The notes: a model not told the origin generated them from the letters alone. A stretch of 64,000 nt of DNA from Stenopsyche tienmushanensis (GCA_008973525.1 WACJ01000514.1:806001-870000), one strand, 5' to 3'; shown: positions 24,184 to 35,913, counted from the stretch's first letter. Numbers and translations: made by a program.

Positions 24184-24552
24184 TTGAATAGAGCAGGCTG
24201 CTCAATAGAAGATGTTGCCAATATGATTCCAGAAACAAATATTGATCGCCGATGCCAGAAGACAAGTGGCAATATCATTAAACCCTGGATGCAAATCGAA
24301 CGACTTTCATTCAAGACCATCTCGATGGTGCATCTCCCGATATCTTTCGGCAGAATGGTAAAACCAGTTTTGAAGAAGAGCCTGCAGTTGAAATACGATC
24401 ATGCCAACTACCAGTGTTGCGTGGGCGAAACAATCCTTATAGAGGATTCGAACACAACAACGAAGAAACAATCAAACGGAAGAATGCGCAGGTCGATAAT
24501 TCGGACTAGGGATATTCTTATAAATCATGCACTCTCCGAAATTGCAATCTGA
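24184..24552 (+). CDS. hypothetical 122-codon open frame
   Basis: The longest open frame outside the transposons apart from 5,366-5,764. It starts at TTG, not ATG, so as a gene it would have to be an exon. A possible acceptor (CCCCTTTGAATAG) precedes it. Composition is balanced, with Cys, Met and basic residues; no domain recognised. Probably a chance frame or an exon of an unknown gene. Confidence 0.15.
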   Translation: MNRAGCSIEDVANMIPETNIDRRCQKTSGNIIKPWMQIERLSFKTISMVHLPISFGRMVKPVLKKSLQLKYDHANYQCCVGETILIEDSNTTTKKQSNGRMRRSIIRTRDILINHALSEIAI

Positions 24553-24975
24553 CGTTAACAGATTGCCTGACATTTGTTGAACAAAAGGCAATTAGTATGC
24601 CGTTAACCTTTGCGGCGGAACGCTTAACCTCTCACCGAAATGACCGCATTGACTTTTTAAATCTGAAAGCGGCAACAAGTAGATTTTTAAACAAGATTAA
24701 ATTACCATATCCATCCACATCAGAATCATTATATCATGCATATTAAATGTCATTTTGCAATTAGCATTTTCCGCCATGTTCCTGATCAAAAGTATTGAAT
24801 TTCTAAGCGTTTTATAAAAATAAACACATTTTTCACCGATAAAAGTATCATAAATTTAGCTATTATTCATATTTTTTTTTTAATGATAAAAGACTTTTAT
24901 ATGGGGGCTTAGGATGAATAAATCTTGGTAAATATGAAAACAACAAAGTAACTTAACTTTCTTAATACCGGACAA

Positions 24976-25027
24976 CGATATTTCGTCGTTGATAACATTC
25001 GAGTAAAATGCCAACGACGATATATCG
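24976..25027. repeat. family G foldback
   Basis: Arms CGATATTTCGTCGTTG (24,976-24,991) and CAACGACGATATATCG (25,012-25,027) pair at 15 of 16 positions around a 20-nt loop. Confidence 0.75.
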
Positions 25028-25124
25028 CATCACGAGAGAATTATCTCAAAAAAGCTGCGTAAAATATTGTATAAAAATCTTGCTTAATCGATTTTATAAA
25101 AATTTAATGCATTTACAAAAATTA

Positions 25125-25665
25125 CAAGGGATATTCAAATATAACCGGGAATTTTGGTGTACAAGTTTATTAGTGATATATAAAAATGCAAATGGAGTAT
25201 ACTATTTTTTCTGCATAGTTCCCTTAATTAGAAAAAAAATCCTTATATAAGAAGCTTCTTGATAGCGTCACTGAAGAAAACTAATTGCGTACGTATTGTT
25301 CGATCGCAGCGTTGTCTTGAAATCGTTGCCCTCCTGATGCCACTATAAACATATAGTAATCAAACGGGATCAAGTCTGGACTATGAGGTGGGTGTTTCCA
25401 GTATAATTGGGTGAGCATACATGTAGAAAATCAACCTTTCGAGCTCCAAAATACTGTAGCTTTTCGCTCACTTTTCCAGTAGACTGTTTCTCTACTTTCA
25501 GGTCTTCGCGAAACTTTTTGGCCCAATCAAAAACTTGGATCTTACTTAGAGTATTATCACCGATTTGTGCCCCAAGTCTTGTTAAAATTTCACTTGATTT
25601 TACTCTTTTGTTTATGAGAAAACGAATAAATACGCGTTGCGCAACAGATGATGCTTGACTAGCGT
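25125..25665 (-). mobile_element. deleted and truncated mariner
   Basis: The left terminal repeat CAAGGGATATTCAAATATAA follows a TA at 25,123-25,124 and matches the 7,479-7,929 element. The right terminal repeat is missing. The interior holds both ends of the transposase gene on the minus strand. Confidence 0.75.
25270..25660 (-). pseudogene. mariner transposase with internal deletion
   Basis: From the right, the frame reads SSVAQRVFIRFLINKR and then DNTLSKIQVFDWAKKFRED, the helix-turn-helix DNA-binding half. After a deletion comes HPPHSPDLIPFDYYMF, the motif with the last catalytic Asp, and a stop near 25,272. The central catalytic region is gone, and no terminal start codon is preserved. 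Confidence 0.75.
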
Positions 25666-25689
25666 CAATATTTCGTATCTATATTTTTT

Positions 25690-25935
25690 AAATACTATTT
25701 TGCGCTTTTGGCTCATCGCCGTCTCATGAGGCTCACAATCTTGCCTCATACAGCTCCACCACGAGAGGCATCTCGAGTTACAGGGCAGTCCGGGTGACGA
25801 ACGCACCTGTGCGCCTCTCATCTTAACCTGAAGGACCTCGACGAGAAGGACGGGGGCGCCTACCCCTCAATGTCGACAGGGCTCCGCAGCCTCGACACGA
25901 ACTCGCAGCATACGACGTAATCCTTATTTTAACCC
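25690..25935 (-). repeat. GC-rich repeat, includes family J copy
   Basis: 25,865-25,925 is the inverted copy of 22,126-22,200. The adjoining GC-rich stretch (25,730-25,860) differs sharply from its AT-rich surroundings, suggesting a retroelement tail. No reverse transcriptase motif seen. Confidence 0.4.
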
Positions 25936-25984
25936 CATGAAGGGAGCGTCGCTTGCAAGCAGCCCTGGTGAGGGCAAAGCTCGA

Positions 25985-26522
25985 ACTAGGGCATGGCAAA
26001 GCAAGCGCCCGCCACGTTTTTATTTTACTCAACCATTCTACTTGACATGAACCAACACTGATTCATGTAAAGTAGACATTTTTATAACATATGCCAAGTT
26101 GTCTAATCCCTCTTTTCTTCATTATCGTTATGTTCAAGTATGGCATCCGATCGCGAGTCGCTCATTCATTATATCAGTGGTCCGAAAAGCGGACCGATTG
26201 AACATACACACCTCCACGTCTTCTTTAAGAGCTTTTTGCAGCATTTTCTATGATCTGTACGATCACGGAAGTAACGCAGTGTCTGGACATTTTCTATCAT
26301 GGTATTTTTTTTACAACAGTAACCGCCATCTATAAATTAGGTCGGGTACTTTTGGGACTATCTTTTTATACTATTTTAAATCAAACATTATAATTTAATA
26401 TATTGCATTTATAATAGTATTAGTTAACTTTAAAAAATAAATTGGATTCCCGGGCAGGGGGGGGGGGGGTGCGTTAAGTTAGATATTTACCACGGGCGCT
26501 TCATATTTTAGTTACAGCTCTG
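25985..26522 (+). mobile_element. hAT MITE family A copy with insertion
   Basis: Left end is worn (AGGGCATGGCAAAGCAAGCG); right end CTTCATATTTTAGTTACAGCTCTG ends at 26,522. The family hairpin occurs as TGGTCCGAAAAGCGGACCGA near 26,180. Extra AT-rich sequence and a 13-G run (26,457-26,469) sit before the right end. Confidence 0.75.
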
Positions 26523-27904
26523 CAAAAAATCAATATTTAATAGGAGAAATTAGAATTAAACGCACGCTACAGATCTTCTAATTATTGTTGCAAATCATGC
26601 AAACGCAAAACGGAAGGGTTGCATCGAATGCAAACGGAAGGGTAAACTGACCCACTATAACAACACTCGATCTTGTCATGTGCTGAATAATTTTTCTAGT
26701 TGTAGAAGAGTGAGTGGAAAACATATTCGATGCTATCATATAATTAATATTATCGTTGTCCATTAATTACATTAACTATTTTGATAAGCCACCATTTGGG
26801 TGGTCTTCCATCTTGTTGTTAATCTATTATTTTACCCAAAACGCGGGTCATTGCGTTCAAAAGACATCGTTATTAATGGTTTCCGAAAGCCAAGATCACG
26901 CCGACTTATCTACATCAACGACGAAAAAACATAAAAGGGCCGAGAAAACTTGATACCATTTAACGGTTCAGCGCTTGGGAACGTTTCGAAAACGTACGAT
27001 TTTTTTCTGGTTCGTTCTGGTGCTAATGCATTTTTTCAAGCTCCAATTAGATTTTCAGTCGAGCAATGTTCTATCATTATTCCGCAGTGGGTGGGTCGGC
27101 ATATTGTGTTATAATTGCCGGTGAAAAATTCGCGTTGGAGTGCCCATACGGGCCGATACTTTATAAATAGCGATTTATTTTCGGAATAATAAATATTAAT
27201 TTTCGTAGCGTATTCGAGCCGCCATCAATAATAATCATTCGGGCGTAGCGCCCGAACGGATTTTACGCAAATCGATAAACGCCGATACTGATAGATAGTC
27301 TCGGCACGCGATAGCCGCCGAAAAGTGGGCGACGCCGAAATGTAACGGCCGAAACGCGCGTCAAAATTAATGATTTGCAAATATTTTTTTCGGCCGCGAT
27401 TCGACCTGCGAGGATGCACACGCAACCAATGTACTAAAATAATGTCGAGCCGAGATGTAATGTCGGGGCTGAAATAAAAATAAAAATGTCCGCCGGCTTA
27501 AATGCGCATCTGCAGCGGCTTATCGATAAGAGCATAAAAACGCGACCCCCGACGCAATAAATTAAGACTGAGATTCGGCTTACGGTGCGAATAATATAAT
27601 TTATTTTTATGGAGGCCATGAGCTTTCATCTGCGTCCGAAAAACGAACTCGTACGCTTAAAGTGTAATGCTCAACACTGACGCTGTTATTACGGCCAAAA
27701 ATCAAGCTTACGTCAAACGTGCGGCGCGAACGTGAGCTTCTATTTGAAATATTGCATTTATTTACACGATCACGATTCGCTTGAAAACTTATTTGTGAAT
27801 TCAATTTAAATAAATAAGATTAACTGTAATAATATTTAAAACCCCTCCAACTCCAATTAACTCATAGAATAAATTGATTTTAAATTGAAATCGTTAATTA
27901 AAAA
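26523..27904. promoter_or_regulatory. CpG-rich non-coding stretch with POU octamer
   Basis: 27,120-27,720 is rich in CpG and short homeodomain-like words: ATTAATGATTTGCAAATATT contains the palindromic POU octamer ATTTGCAAAT near 27,373. Open frames on the minus strand look incidental. Such islands in AT-rich insect DNA are often regulatory, but there is no direct proof here. Confidence 0.25.
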
Positions 27905-27924
27905 AATAGTCTATGTTTGTGTAA
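27905..27924 (-). repeat. family C fragment, left of Helitron insertion
   Basis: CTATGTTTGTGTAA continues seamlessly into 34,701-34,719 (TATATAATAAAATAG) when the two Helitrons are removed, giving the family C end also seen at 4,830 and 46,970. Confidence 0.7.
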
Positions 27925-30871
27925 TCTAATATATAAAAATAAGTTGCGTTTCCCGTCTAATGCTCGGGCGATATGCGTTGATATGCGCGTTCATCAGATT
28001 GAGATAAAACTTGGTCCACTTATTGCCAAGGAATCAGGGGGTGACATAGGCATAGTACAATTAACTTACAGTAGATTTTTAATTCAAAACTTAATGTGTG
28101 AAAGTTGTTGATTCTGACGTGTTTGAGATTATGCGTTGCTAAGGCTATAGGTATATAGTACCTACAAGTTGCAGTAGGAGGCGTCGTGTCGTCATATACG
28201 CCTGCATTCAAATAGTAAACGTCAAACGTCAATGTCATTTGCAGGTTATCCATCGGCGTGAGTCAATTATATCCAAAGTATTTATCGCAAGCACTTTTAA
28301 AATGCTTCATTTCATTCATCGCTTATTCACGTACGTAACAACCGAAAAAGTACGTTTGAGTGCTATCCGATAAAAAATCAGACGACCAACGTGCAACGAG
28401 AATCGAAAGTACATGTTGATTTGAATATTGCTGCATTTCAATATGATATTCATTACGATTACAGTTTGCATCCCAGTGTAAAATGGATAAAGGTTAAATC
28501 CTGTTAACGGGGGACAAATTTATTGGTAAATTGAAAACGCCTTTGAAACCAGATTTGAATTTAAATTTAATTTAAAAAATAAAAACAAGAAACAAATGAA
28601 TAATTATTTTATTTAATAACAATATGTTGACGTTGAAATCAACAATATATGGATCTTCTTTTTCATCGAAAACATTCAAAGCTCATACCAACGTCGGATA
28701 TTGTCGTGCAAATTGTACATGCAAATAGGCAGTGATATGGCAGTAGTCAGTATTGAAAGACTTGATGCGCGCAACGATCGAGTTCAAACTCAATTTCAAA
28801 CAGGTAGATATATCAGCAGTGACGAGGCTCTTTGGCCTATTTTGAGCTTCCTAATTCACAGAAGCAATCCGAATGTTCTTCATCTCAGTGTTCATCTCGA
28901 AAATGGACAAAGGCAGACACTGCAAGAAATGTTGCTGCTGAACCAACACTTGCGCTGTGTGAAGAAGATGTATTTGCAGAGACATTATGGTACGCACAAG
29001 TTCCTAACTATTTTACATGAAATACTACATCCGAGAATTTTCAACGACGTAAGCAAGGGATGCGTGATGAAGGCTATCGAAATCTGTATTCATCTGATGC
29101 ATTGGGCCGTATTTACACATTACATCCAAATAAAGCCGAGTGTTACTATTTAAGAATGCTTTTGGTTAATGTCAAATGTCCTACTTCATTGAGAAAGGTC
29201 GAACGGAAATTAGAACATTACTCGCCATCATTTTAACCACATGTCCGTCATCCAACCCGAAAGATTTGTGGTAAAAATTCAGAGAGGATTTGAGCGAAGG
29301 CATTTTACACACCGTTAGCAATGACAATTCAATTGAGTTTTCGGACAATATTTTCAATCAAGCTCTGATCGAAATCGAAGATATTTGCTTAACCATCAAC
29401 ATCAAAGAATTCATTCAACAAGAATTCGTTCTGCACTTGAACAGCAGTACAATGCTAATGATTTGAATGCATTTGTCGAAGCAAAGGAACAACTTTTGCT
29501 TGCGGAACAAAAATTGACCTACGATACAATTACAAATGATCTGTTCTTCCTTGATGCGCCTGGTGGTACTGGAAAAACGTATCTCATCACTTTACTATTG
29601 GCTCACATTCGATCTCAAAATAGAATTGCTTTAGCTCTTGCTTCATTAGGTATTGCGGCAACATTATTAGATGGTGGACGAACAGCGCATTCGGCATTCA
29701 AATTGCCATTAGATATGCATTTATTGGAAGCCCTGACATGTAACATTCCTAAAGTTTCTGACATAGCTAAAGTTTTGAAAATTTGCAAGGGGATTATCTG
29801 GGACGAATGCAATGCTTGATCGAACTCTTAAAGACTTACGATCAAATGCAAAACCGTTTGGTGGCGCTCTAATTTTATTATGTGGCGACTTTCGACAACC
29901 TCTTCCAGTGATGCTTTCATCGACACCAGCTGATTCTTGCCTCAAAGCATCGCATCTTTGGAGAGACGTGCGAAAACTGACATTAAAGACAAATATGCGC
30001 GTACATTTGTAGCGTGATGCGTCGGCAGCCACATTTTTAAAACGACTATTGAACATTGGTGAAGGAAAAGTGCATGTTGATGCTGCCAAGTTTATTTCAT
30101 TTCCATCGAACTTTTGCGTTGTTGTGCCATCCATCGATTTACTCATTCAGAAAGTTTTTCCGCAGATTTTTAGTAATTATAAAAATCATTATTGGCTTTG
30201 CGAACATGCTATTTTGGCAGCAGAAAACACCGACGTCAATACAATCAACCACACAATACAATAACAAATTGCAAACGATTCTGTTACCTACAAATCGATT
30301 GATAGCGCCATGAATGCAGACCAAGTTACTAACTATCCAATCGAGTTTTTAAATTCGTCAGATCTTCCTGATGTGCCACCTTACAAATTGGAACAAGACT
30401 CACTATGAAGAAATTGATGCCGAATATCATCGAAACAACTATATATTCTTAATGGAAAGTCGAAAGGAGAAGATGTGCTCATTCCCCCCGACGTGCAATT
30501 TGATAAGAGACGACTGCAGCTCCCCGTTGGACTTGCATTCTCAATGACCATCAACAAGGCACTTCAAGTGTGCGGAAGAATCTAGAAAATCCACGTTGGA
30601 CAGCCGAGAAATTTATTTGTATTTGTTAAAGACGGAAAAGCCAAAACTATTCTCTACCCTAAAGCACTTAGCAGAACAATTAAGTAAGCAAAATGTATGC
30701 TTTTAATATTTTTTTCTTTATATATCATTCAATATCAATAAATGTATTAATTGTCGGAAAAAATATCATTATTTATATCATTGCTAATTAAACAAGATAA
30801 CTCTTTCAAATTTCAAATGGTATTTTTAGAACTATTTCTTCTGTGGCAGCAACGCGCCGGGTACCAGCTAG
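27925..30871 (+). mobile_element. Helitron copy A
   Basis: 2,947 bp. The 5' end TCTAATATATAAAAATAAG follows an A, and the 3' end CGGGTACCAGCTAG closes with the CTAG typical of Helitrons after a short GGC...GCC stem. It has one copy of the 5' unit that is triplicated in copy B. It encodes only the middle and helicase parts of the Rep-helicase; the HUH replication-initiator domain is missing, so it is non-autonomous. The next base is the 5' end of copy B. Confidence 0.9.
28701..30690 (+). pseudogene. Helitron Rep/Pif1-like helicase pseudogene A
   Basis: In Helitrons this protein nicks DNA (HUH Rep domain) and unwinds it (Pif1-type helicase) for rolling-circle transposition. Here pieces lie in several frames. 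28,800-28,915 gives FQTGRYISSDEALWPILSFL, the linker typical of Helitrons. 28,980-29,237 includes ALGRIYTLHPNKAECYYLRM, with a TGA near 29,018 in place of the usual Trp. 29,385-29,819 has Walker A DAPGGTGKT and Walker B IIWDECN. 29,812-30,012 has the motif GDFRQPLPV. The C-terminal part at 30,450-30,690 has AFSMTINKA, but the following QGQS and the CSR motif are lost. No HUH motif occurs upstream. At least three frameshifts and several stops make it inactive. Confidence 0.9.
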
Positions 30872-30876
30872 TCTAA

Positions 30877-32246
30877 TATATAAAAATGAATCGTGTTTCT
30901 TCCTTTATGCTCGGGCGAAATGGGTTGATATGCGCGTTCATCGGATTGAGATAAAACTTGGTCCACTTATTGCCAAGGATTCAGGGGGTGACATAGGCAT
31001 AGTACAATTAACTTACAGTAGATTTTTAATTCAAAACTTAATGTGTGAAAGTTGTTGATTCTGACGTGTTTGAGATTATGCGTTGCTAAGGCTATAGGTA
31101 TATCGTACCTACAAGTTGCAGTAGGAGGCGTCGTGTCGTCGCATACAACACATACGTCAAACGTCAATGTCATTTGCAGGTTATCCATCGGCGTGAGTCA
31201 AATTATATCCAAATTATTTATCGCAAGCACTTTTAAAATGCTTCATTTCATTCATCGCTTATTCACGTACGTAACAATCGAAAAAGTACGTTTGAGTGCT
31301 ATCCGATCAAAATCAGACGACCAACGTGCAAAATATATAAAAATGAATCGTGTTTCTTCCTTTATGCTCGGGCGAAATGGGTTGATATGCGCGTTCATCG
31401 GATTGAGATAAAACTTGGTCCACTTATTGCCAAGGATTCAGGGGGTGACATAGGCATAGTACAATTAACTTACAGTAGATTTTTAATTCAAAACTTAATG
31501 TGTGAAAGTTGTTGATTCTGACGTGTTTGAGATTATGCGTTGCTAAGGCTATAGGTATATCGTACCTACAAGTTGCAGTAGGAGGCGTCGTGTCGTCGCA
31601 TACAACACATACGTCAAACGTCAATGTCATTTGCAGGTTATCCATCGGCGTGAGTCAAATTATATCCAAATTATTTATCGCAAGCACTTTTAAAATGCTT
31701 CATTTCATTCATCGCTTATTCACGTACGTAACAATCGAAAAAGTACGTTTGAGTGCTATCCGATCAAAATCAGACGACCAACGTGCAAAATATATAAAAA
31801 TGAATCGTGTTTCTTCCTTTATGCTCGGGCGAAATGGGTTGATATGCGCGTTCATCGGATTGAGATAAAACTTGGTCCACTTATTGCCAAGGATTCAGGG
31901 GGTGACATAGGCATAGTACAATTAACTTACAGTAGATTTTTAATTCAAAACTTAATGTGTGAAAGTTGTTGATTCTGACGTGTTTGAGATTATGCGTTGC
32001 TAAGGCTATAGGTATATCGTACCTACAAGTTGCAGTAGGAGGCGTCGTGTCGTCGCATACAACACATACGTCAAACGTCAATGTCATTTGCAGGTTATCC
32101 ATCGGCGTGAGTCAAATTATATCCAAATTATTTATCGCAAGCACTTTTAAAATGCTTCATTTCATTCATCGCTTATTCACGTACGTAACAATCGAAAAAG
32201 TACGTTTGAGTGCTATCCGATCAAAATCAGACGACCAACGTGCAAC
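30877..32246 (+). repeat. 457-bp unit repeated three times
   Basis: Units begin at TATATAAAAATGAATCGTG at 30,877, 31,334 and 31,791, an exact 457-bp period. The three copies look identical by eye. Each carries the Helitron 5' end without its first few bases, plus about 440 bp of downstream leader ending CAGACGACCAACGTGCA. Copy A has a single, more divergent version. Confidence 0.95.
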
Positions 32247-32581
32247 GAGAATCGAAAGTACATGTTGATTTGAATATTGCTGCATTTCAATATGATATTC
32301 ATTACGATTACAGTTTGCATCCCAGTGTAAAATGGATAAAGGTTAAATCCTGTTAACGGGGGGCAAATTTATTGGTAAATTGAAAACGCCTTCATTTCGA
32401 CACAATGAAAACAAACAAACCTAACCTATCCAGATTTGAATTTAAATTTAATTTAAAAAATAAAAACACGAAAGAAATGAATAATTATTTTATTTAATAA
32501 CAATATGTTGACGTTGAAATCAACAATCTATGGATCTTCTTTTTCATCGAAAACATTCAAAGCTCATACCAACGTCGGATA

Positions 32582-34507
32582 TTGTCGTGCAAATTGTACA
32601 TGCAAATAGGCAGTGATATGGCAGTAGTCAGTATTGAAAGACTTGATGCGCGCAACGATCGAGTTCAAACTCAATTTCAAACAGGTCGATATATCAGCAG
32701 TGACGAGGTTCTTTGGCCTATTTTGAGCTTCCTAATTCACAGTAGCAATCCGAATGTTGTTCATCTCAGTGTTCATCTCGAAAATGGACAAAGGCAGACA
32801 CTGCAAGAAATGTTGCTGCTGAACCAACACTTGCGCTGTGTGAAGAAGATGTATTTCCATTATTGTACGCACAAGTTCCTAACTATTATACATGAAATAC
32901 TACATCCGATAATTTTCAACGCCGTAAGCAAAGGATGCGTGATGAAGGCTATCGAAATCTGTATTCATCTGATGCATTGGGCCGTATTTACACATTACAT
33001 CCAAATAAAGCCGAGTGTTACTATTTAATAATGCTGTTTGGTTAATGTCGAATGTCATACTTCATTGGGAAAGGTCGAACAGAAATTCGAACATTACTTC
33101 CGAAAGATTTGTGGTAAAAATTCAGAGAGGATTTGAGCGAAGACATTTTACACACCGTTAGCAATGACAATTCAATTGAGTTTTCGGACAATATTTTCAA
33201 TCAAGCTCTGATCGAAATCGAAGACATTTGCTTAACCATCAACATCAAAGAATTCATTCAACAAGAATTCGTTCTGCACTTGAACAGCAGTACAATGCTA
33301 ATGATTTGGATGCATTTGTCGAAGCAAACGAACAACTTTTGCTTGCGGAACAAAAATTGACCTACGATACAATTACAAATAATCTGTTCTTCCTTGATGC
33401 GCCTGGCGGTACTGGAAAAACGTATCTCATCACTTTACTATTGGCTCACATTCGATCTCAAAATAGAATTGCTTTAGCTCTTGCTTCATTAGGTATTGCG
33501 GCAACATTATTAGATGGTGGACGAACAGCGCATTCGGCACTCAAATTGCCATTAGATATGCATTTATTGGAAGCTCCGACATGTAACATTCCTAAAGCTT
33601 CTTACATAGCTAAAGTTTTGAAAATTTGCAAGGGGATTATCTGGGACGAATGCAATGCTTGATCGAACTCTTAAAGACTTACGATCAAATTCAAAACCGT
33701 TTGGTGGCGCTCTAATTTTATTATGTGGCGACTTTCGACAACCTCTTCCAGTGATACCTTCATCGAAACCAGCTGATGCTTTGGAGAGACGTGCGAAAAC
33801 TGACATTAAAGACAAATATGCGCGTACATTTGTAGCGTGATGCGTCGGCAGCCACATTTTTAAAACGAATATTGAACATTGGTGAAGGAAAAATGCATGT
33901 TGATGCTACCAAGTGTATTTCATTTCCATCGAACTTTTGCGTTGTTGTGCCATCCATCGATTTACTCATTCAGAAAGTTTTTCCGCAGATTTTTAGTAAT
34001 TATAAAAATCATTATTGGCTTTGCAAATATGCTATTTTGGCAACAGAAAACACCGACGTCAATACAATCAACCACATAATACAATAACAAATTGCAAGCG
34101 ATTCTGTTACCTACAAATCGATTGACAGCGCCATGAATGCAGACCAAGTTGTTAACTATCCAATTGAGTTTTTAAATTCGTCGGATCTTCCTGATGTGCC
34201 ACCGTACAAATTGAAATAAGACTCACTATGAAGAAACTGATGCCGAATATCATCGAGACAAGTATGTATTCTTAATGGAAAGTCGAAAGGAGAAGATGTG
34301 CTCATTCCCACCGACGTGCAATTTGATAAGAGACGACTGCAGCTCCCCGTTGGACTTCCATTCTCAATGACCATCAACAAGGCACTTCAAGTGTGCGGAA
34401 GAATCTAGAAAATCCACGTTGGACAGCCGAGAAATTTATTTGTATTTGCTAAAGACGGAAAAACCAAAACTATTGTCTGCCCTAAAGCACTTAACAGAAC
34501 AATTAAG
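32582..34507 (+). pseudogene. Helitron Rep/Pif1-like helicase pseudogene B
   Basis: Same layout as copy A: linker motif with YISSDEVLWPILSFL, Walker A DAPGGTGKT and Walker B IIWDECN in 33,228-33,662, GDFRQPLPV at 33,655-33,840, and the C-terminal MTINKA piece up to 34,507. It shares the missing Rep domain and the same frame break after DECN, so these defects predate the split of A and B. It has its own deletion after the GDFRQPLPV block, removing the CLKASHLW part. Confidence 0.9.
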
Positions 34508-34700
34508 TGAACAAAATTTATGCTTTTAATAATTTATATTTTTTCTTTATATATCATTCAATTTCAATAAATGTATTAATTATCGGAAAAAATGTCATTA
34601 TTTATATCATTGCTAATCAAACAAGATAACTCTTTCAAATTTCAAATGGTATTTTTAGAACTATTTCTTCTGTGGCAGCAACGCGCCGGGTACCAGCTAG

Positions 34701-34725
34701 TATATAATAAAATAGACTTAATACT
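34701..34725 (-). repeat. family C fragment, right of Helitron insertion
   Basis: TATATAATAAAATAGACTTA continues the family C end interrupted at 27,924. Confidence 0.7.
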
Positions 34726-34731
34726 GATATA

Positions 34732-34986
34732 CAATAGACTCGCGGTAATCCGACAAATGTTTTGCACGGTGGATTGTACAATTTGTTGGACTATAGGGTA
34801 TTGACCCCGACCCCTTATAATCCGAAATAAAATGAAAATGATATACATAAACAACAACAATCTTGCCTGGCCCATGATCAATGATGGAGGCTTTACCGCA
34901 CATATGTACTATATTTGTATTGGGATGTCGGACTACAAGGGGTGCCGAATTAGATAGATTGGGGCCGGATTACCGCGGATCTACTG
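34732..34986. mobile_element. pogo/Tigger-like MITE, 255 bp
   Basis: Left end CAATAGACTCGCGGTAATCC and right end (inverted) CAGTAGATCCGCGGTAATCC are terminal inverted repeats flanked by TA on both sides. CAGTAGACCC-type ends are known from pogo/Tigger elements. No coding sequence. Confidence 0.85.
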
Positions 34987-35676
34987 TATACTAATATAGA
35001 ACAAATGCCGATTGGAATCGTTTCATTTGTCGTGACGTTCAGCCTAATTTTCTTTAAAAACATTTAACAAACCAAAACCAGGATCATTAATGATTTTTTT
35101 TTACATCTACGTTCGATAACGGATATAGTATCTTAAAATACGAATAAAAATATGATGCATATTTCTGATAAACGATACACAAACAACATTGTGTATTCGT
35201 TGTTCGTCTGTATGTCTGTTGGAACGTCTAAACATTCTCAATATACATAGAGTTATAGAAACTCTTAAATGTTGATACTGGTTCAACAAAGATAAAACGA
35301 CTTTCGTTCGTGTTGTCTTGAGAGTAGGCGTTTGTTTTGATAAATAAGATACTCGCATCATTTTTATCATTGATCAATTTTCTTATTCCCCCTTGACTAT
35401 TCTGGAGTGGCGTCATTGGCCGAGTATCACCACTTCTTTACTAGAAATAAACTGGCAGACTTGCAGTAACTGAAGATTTGACAGAAAAGTGGATTAACAT
35501 TAGAGCACAGCGTGTCTGCTCTCCTGGTGGATAAAATCAGCAAATATAAATGCATCGTAATGCATGAGATTGGTTCACGATAGTGATAAGTCGACAATTG
35601 ATCATTGTGGATATTAATTTGACATTCATGTATATATTTATCTACTAAACCGAAGTATTGACTCATATATTGATTA

Positions 35677-35898
35677 TCAACGCGATGAGCATCTAAGATG
35701 ATTCGCGTCGATACATTTTTCTATTTTCGTCGTTTTTTGTTTGATAGAGATGAAGTGCGCGAAAAAAAGACCCGGATAATTAGGACAACCCGGTAATTTT
35801 GTACGGCGGTGGCCGATTCTGTAACCCCCGACGCTGGACGCGGTTGCCAAAAAACCCCCACACAGAAGCAAGCCGAAGAATATTATGTAAAATTCCAT
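35677..35898 (-). CDS. possible first coding exon with signal peptide
   Basis: An ATG at 35,898 opens MEFYIIFFGLLLCGGFLATA followed by SSVGGYRIGHRRTKLPG. This is a short n-region, a strong hydrophobic core and a small-residue cleavage site, like a secretory signal peptide. The frame runs to 35,677, but a true exon may end earlier (several GGT donors near 35,780). The sequence upstream is mildly CpG-rich with a TATATTTA near 36,045. Product unknown; hydrophobic stretches also arise by chance in AT-rich DNA. Confidence 0.3.
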   Translation of the reverse strand: MEFYIIFFGLLLCGGFLATASSVGGYRIGHRRTKLPGCPNYPGLFFAHFISIKQKTTKIEKCIDANHLRCSSR

Positions 35899-35913
35899 CA
35901 GCGACTCGGACAA

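Larger units (their letters stand above)
30872..34700 (+). mobile_element. Helitron copy B, joined head to tail to A
   Basis: 3,829 bp. It starts with TCTAATATATAAAAATGAAT directly after the CTAG of copy A, and ends with the same CGGGTACCAGCTAG at 34,700, followed by T. It is longer than A mainly because the 5' unit is present three times. Elsewhere A and B differ by scattered substitutions and small indels, including about 30 bp extra in A near 29,240 and about 30 bp extra in B near 32,400. Confidence 0.9.

Noticed and set aside
28701..29153. 150-codon frame in Helitron A (and its twin in B) as a separate gene
   Set aside because: It is one frame of the broken Helitron protein; only its first part matches the family and the rest is a frameshift shadow.
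30967..32102. Three identical 73-residue minus-strand frames as a tandem gene family
   Set aside because: They are antisense shadows of the 457-bp Helitron leader repeats, with no domain and no start context.
30877..32246. CRISPR-like or satellite array
   Set aside because: The units are 457 bp with no spacers and begin at a Helitron 5' end; they are internal duplications of that element.
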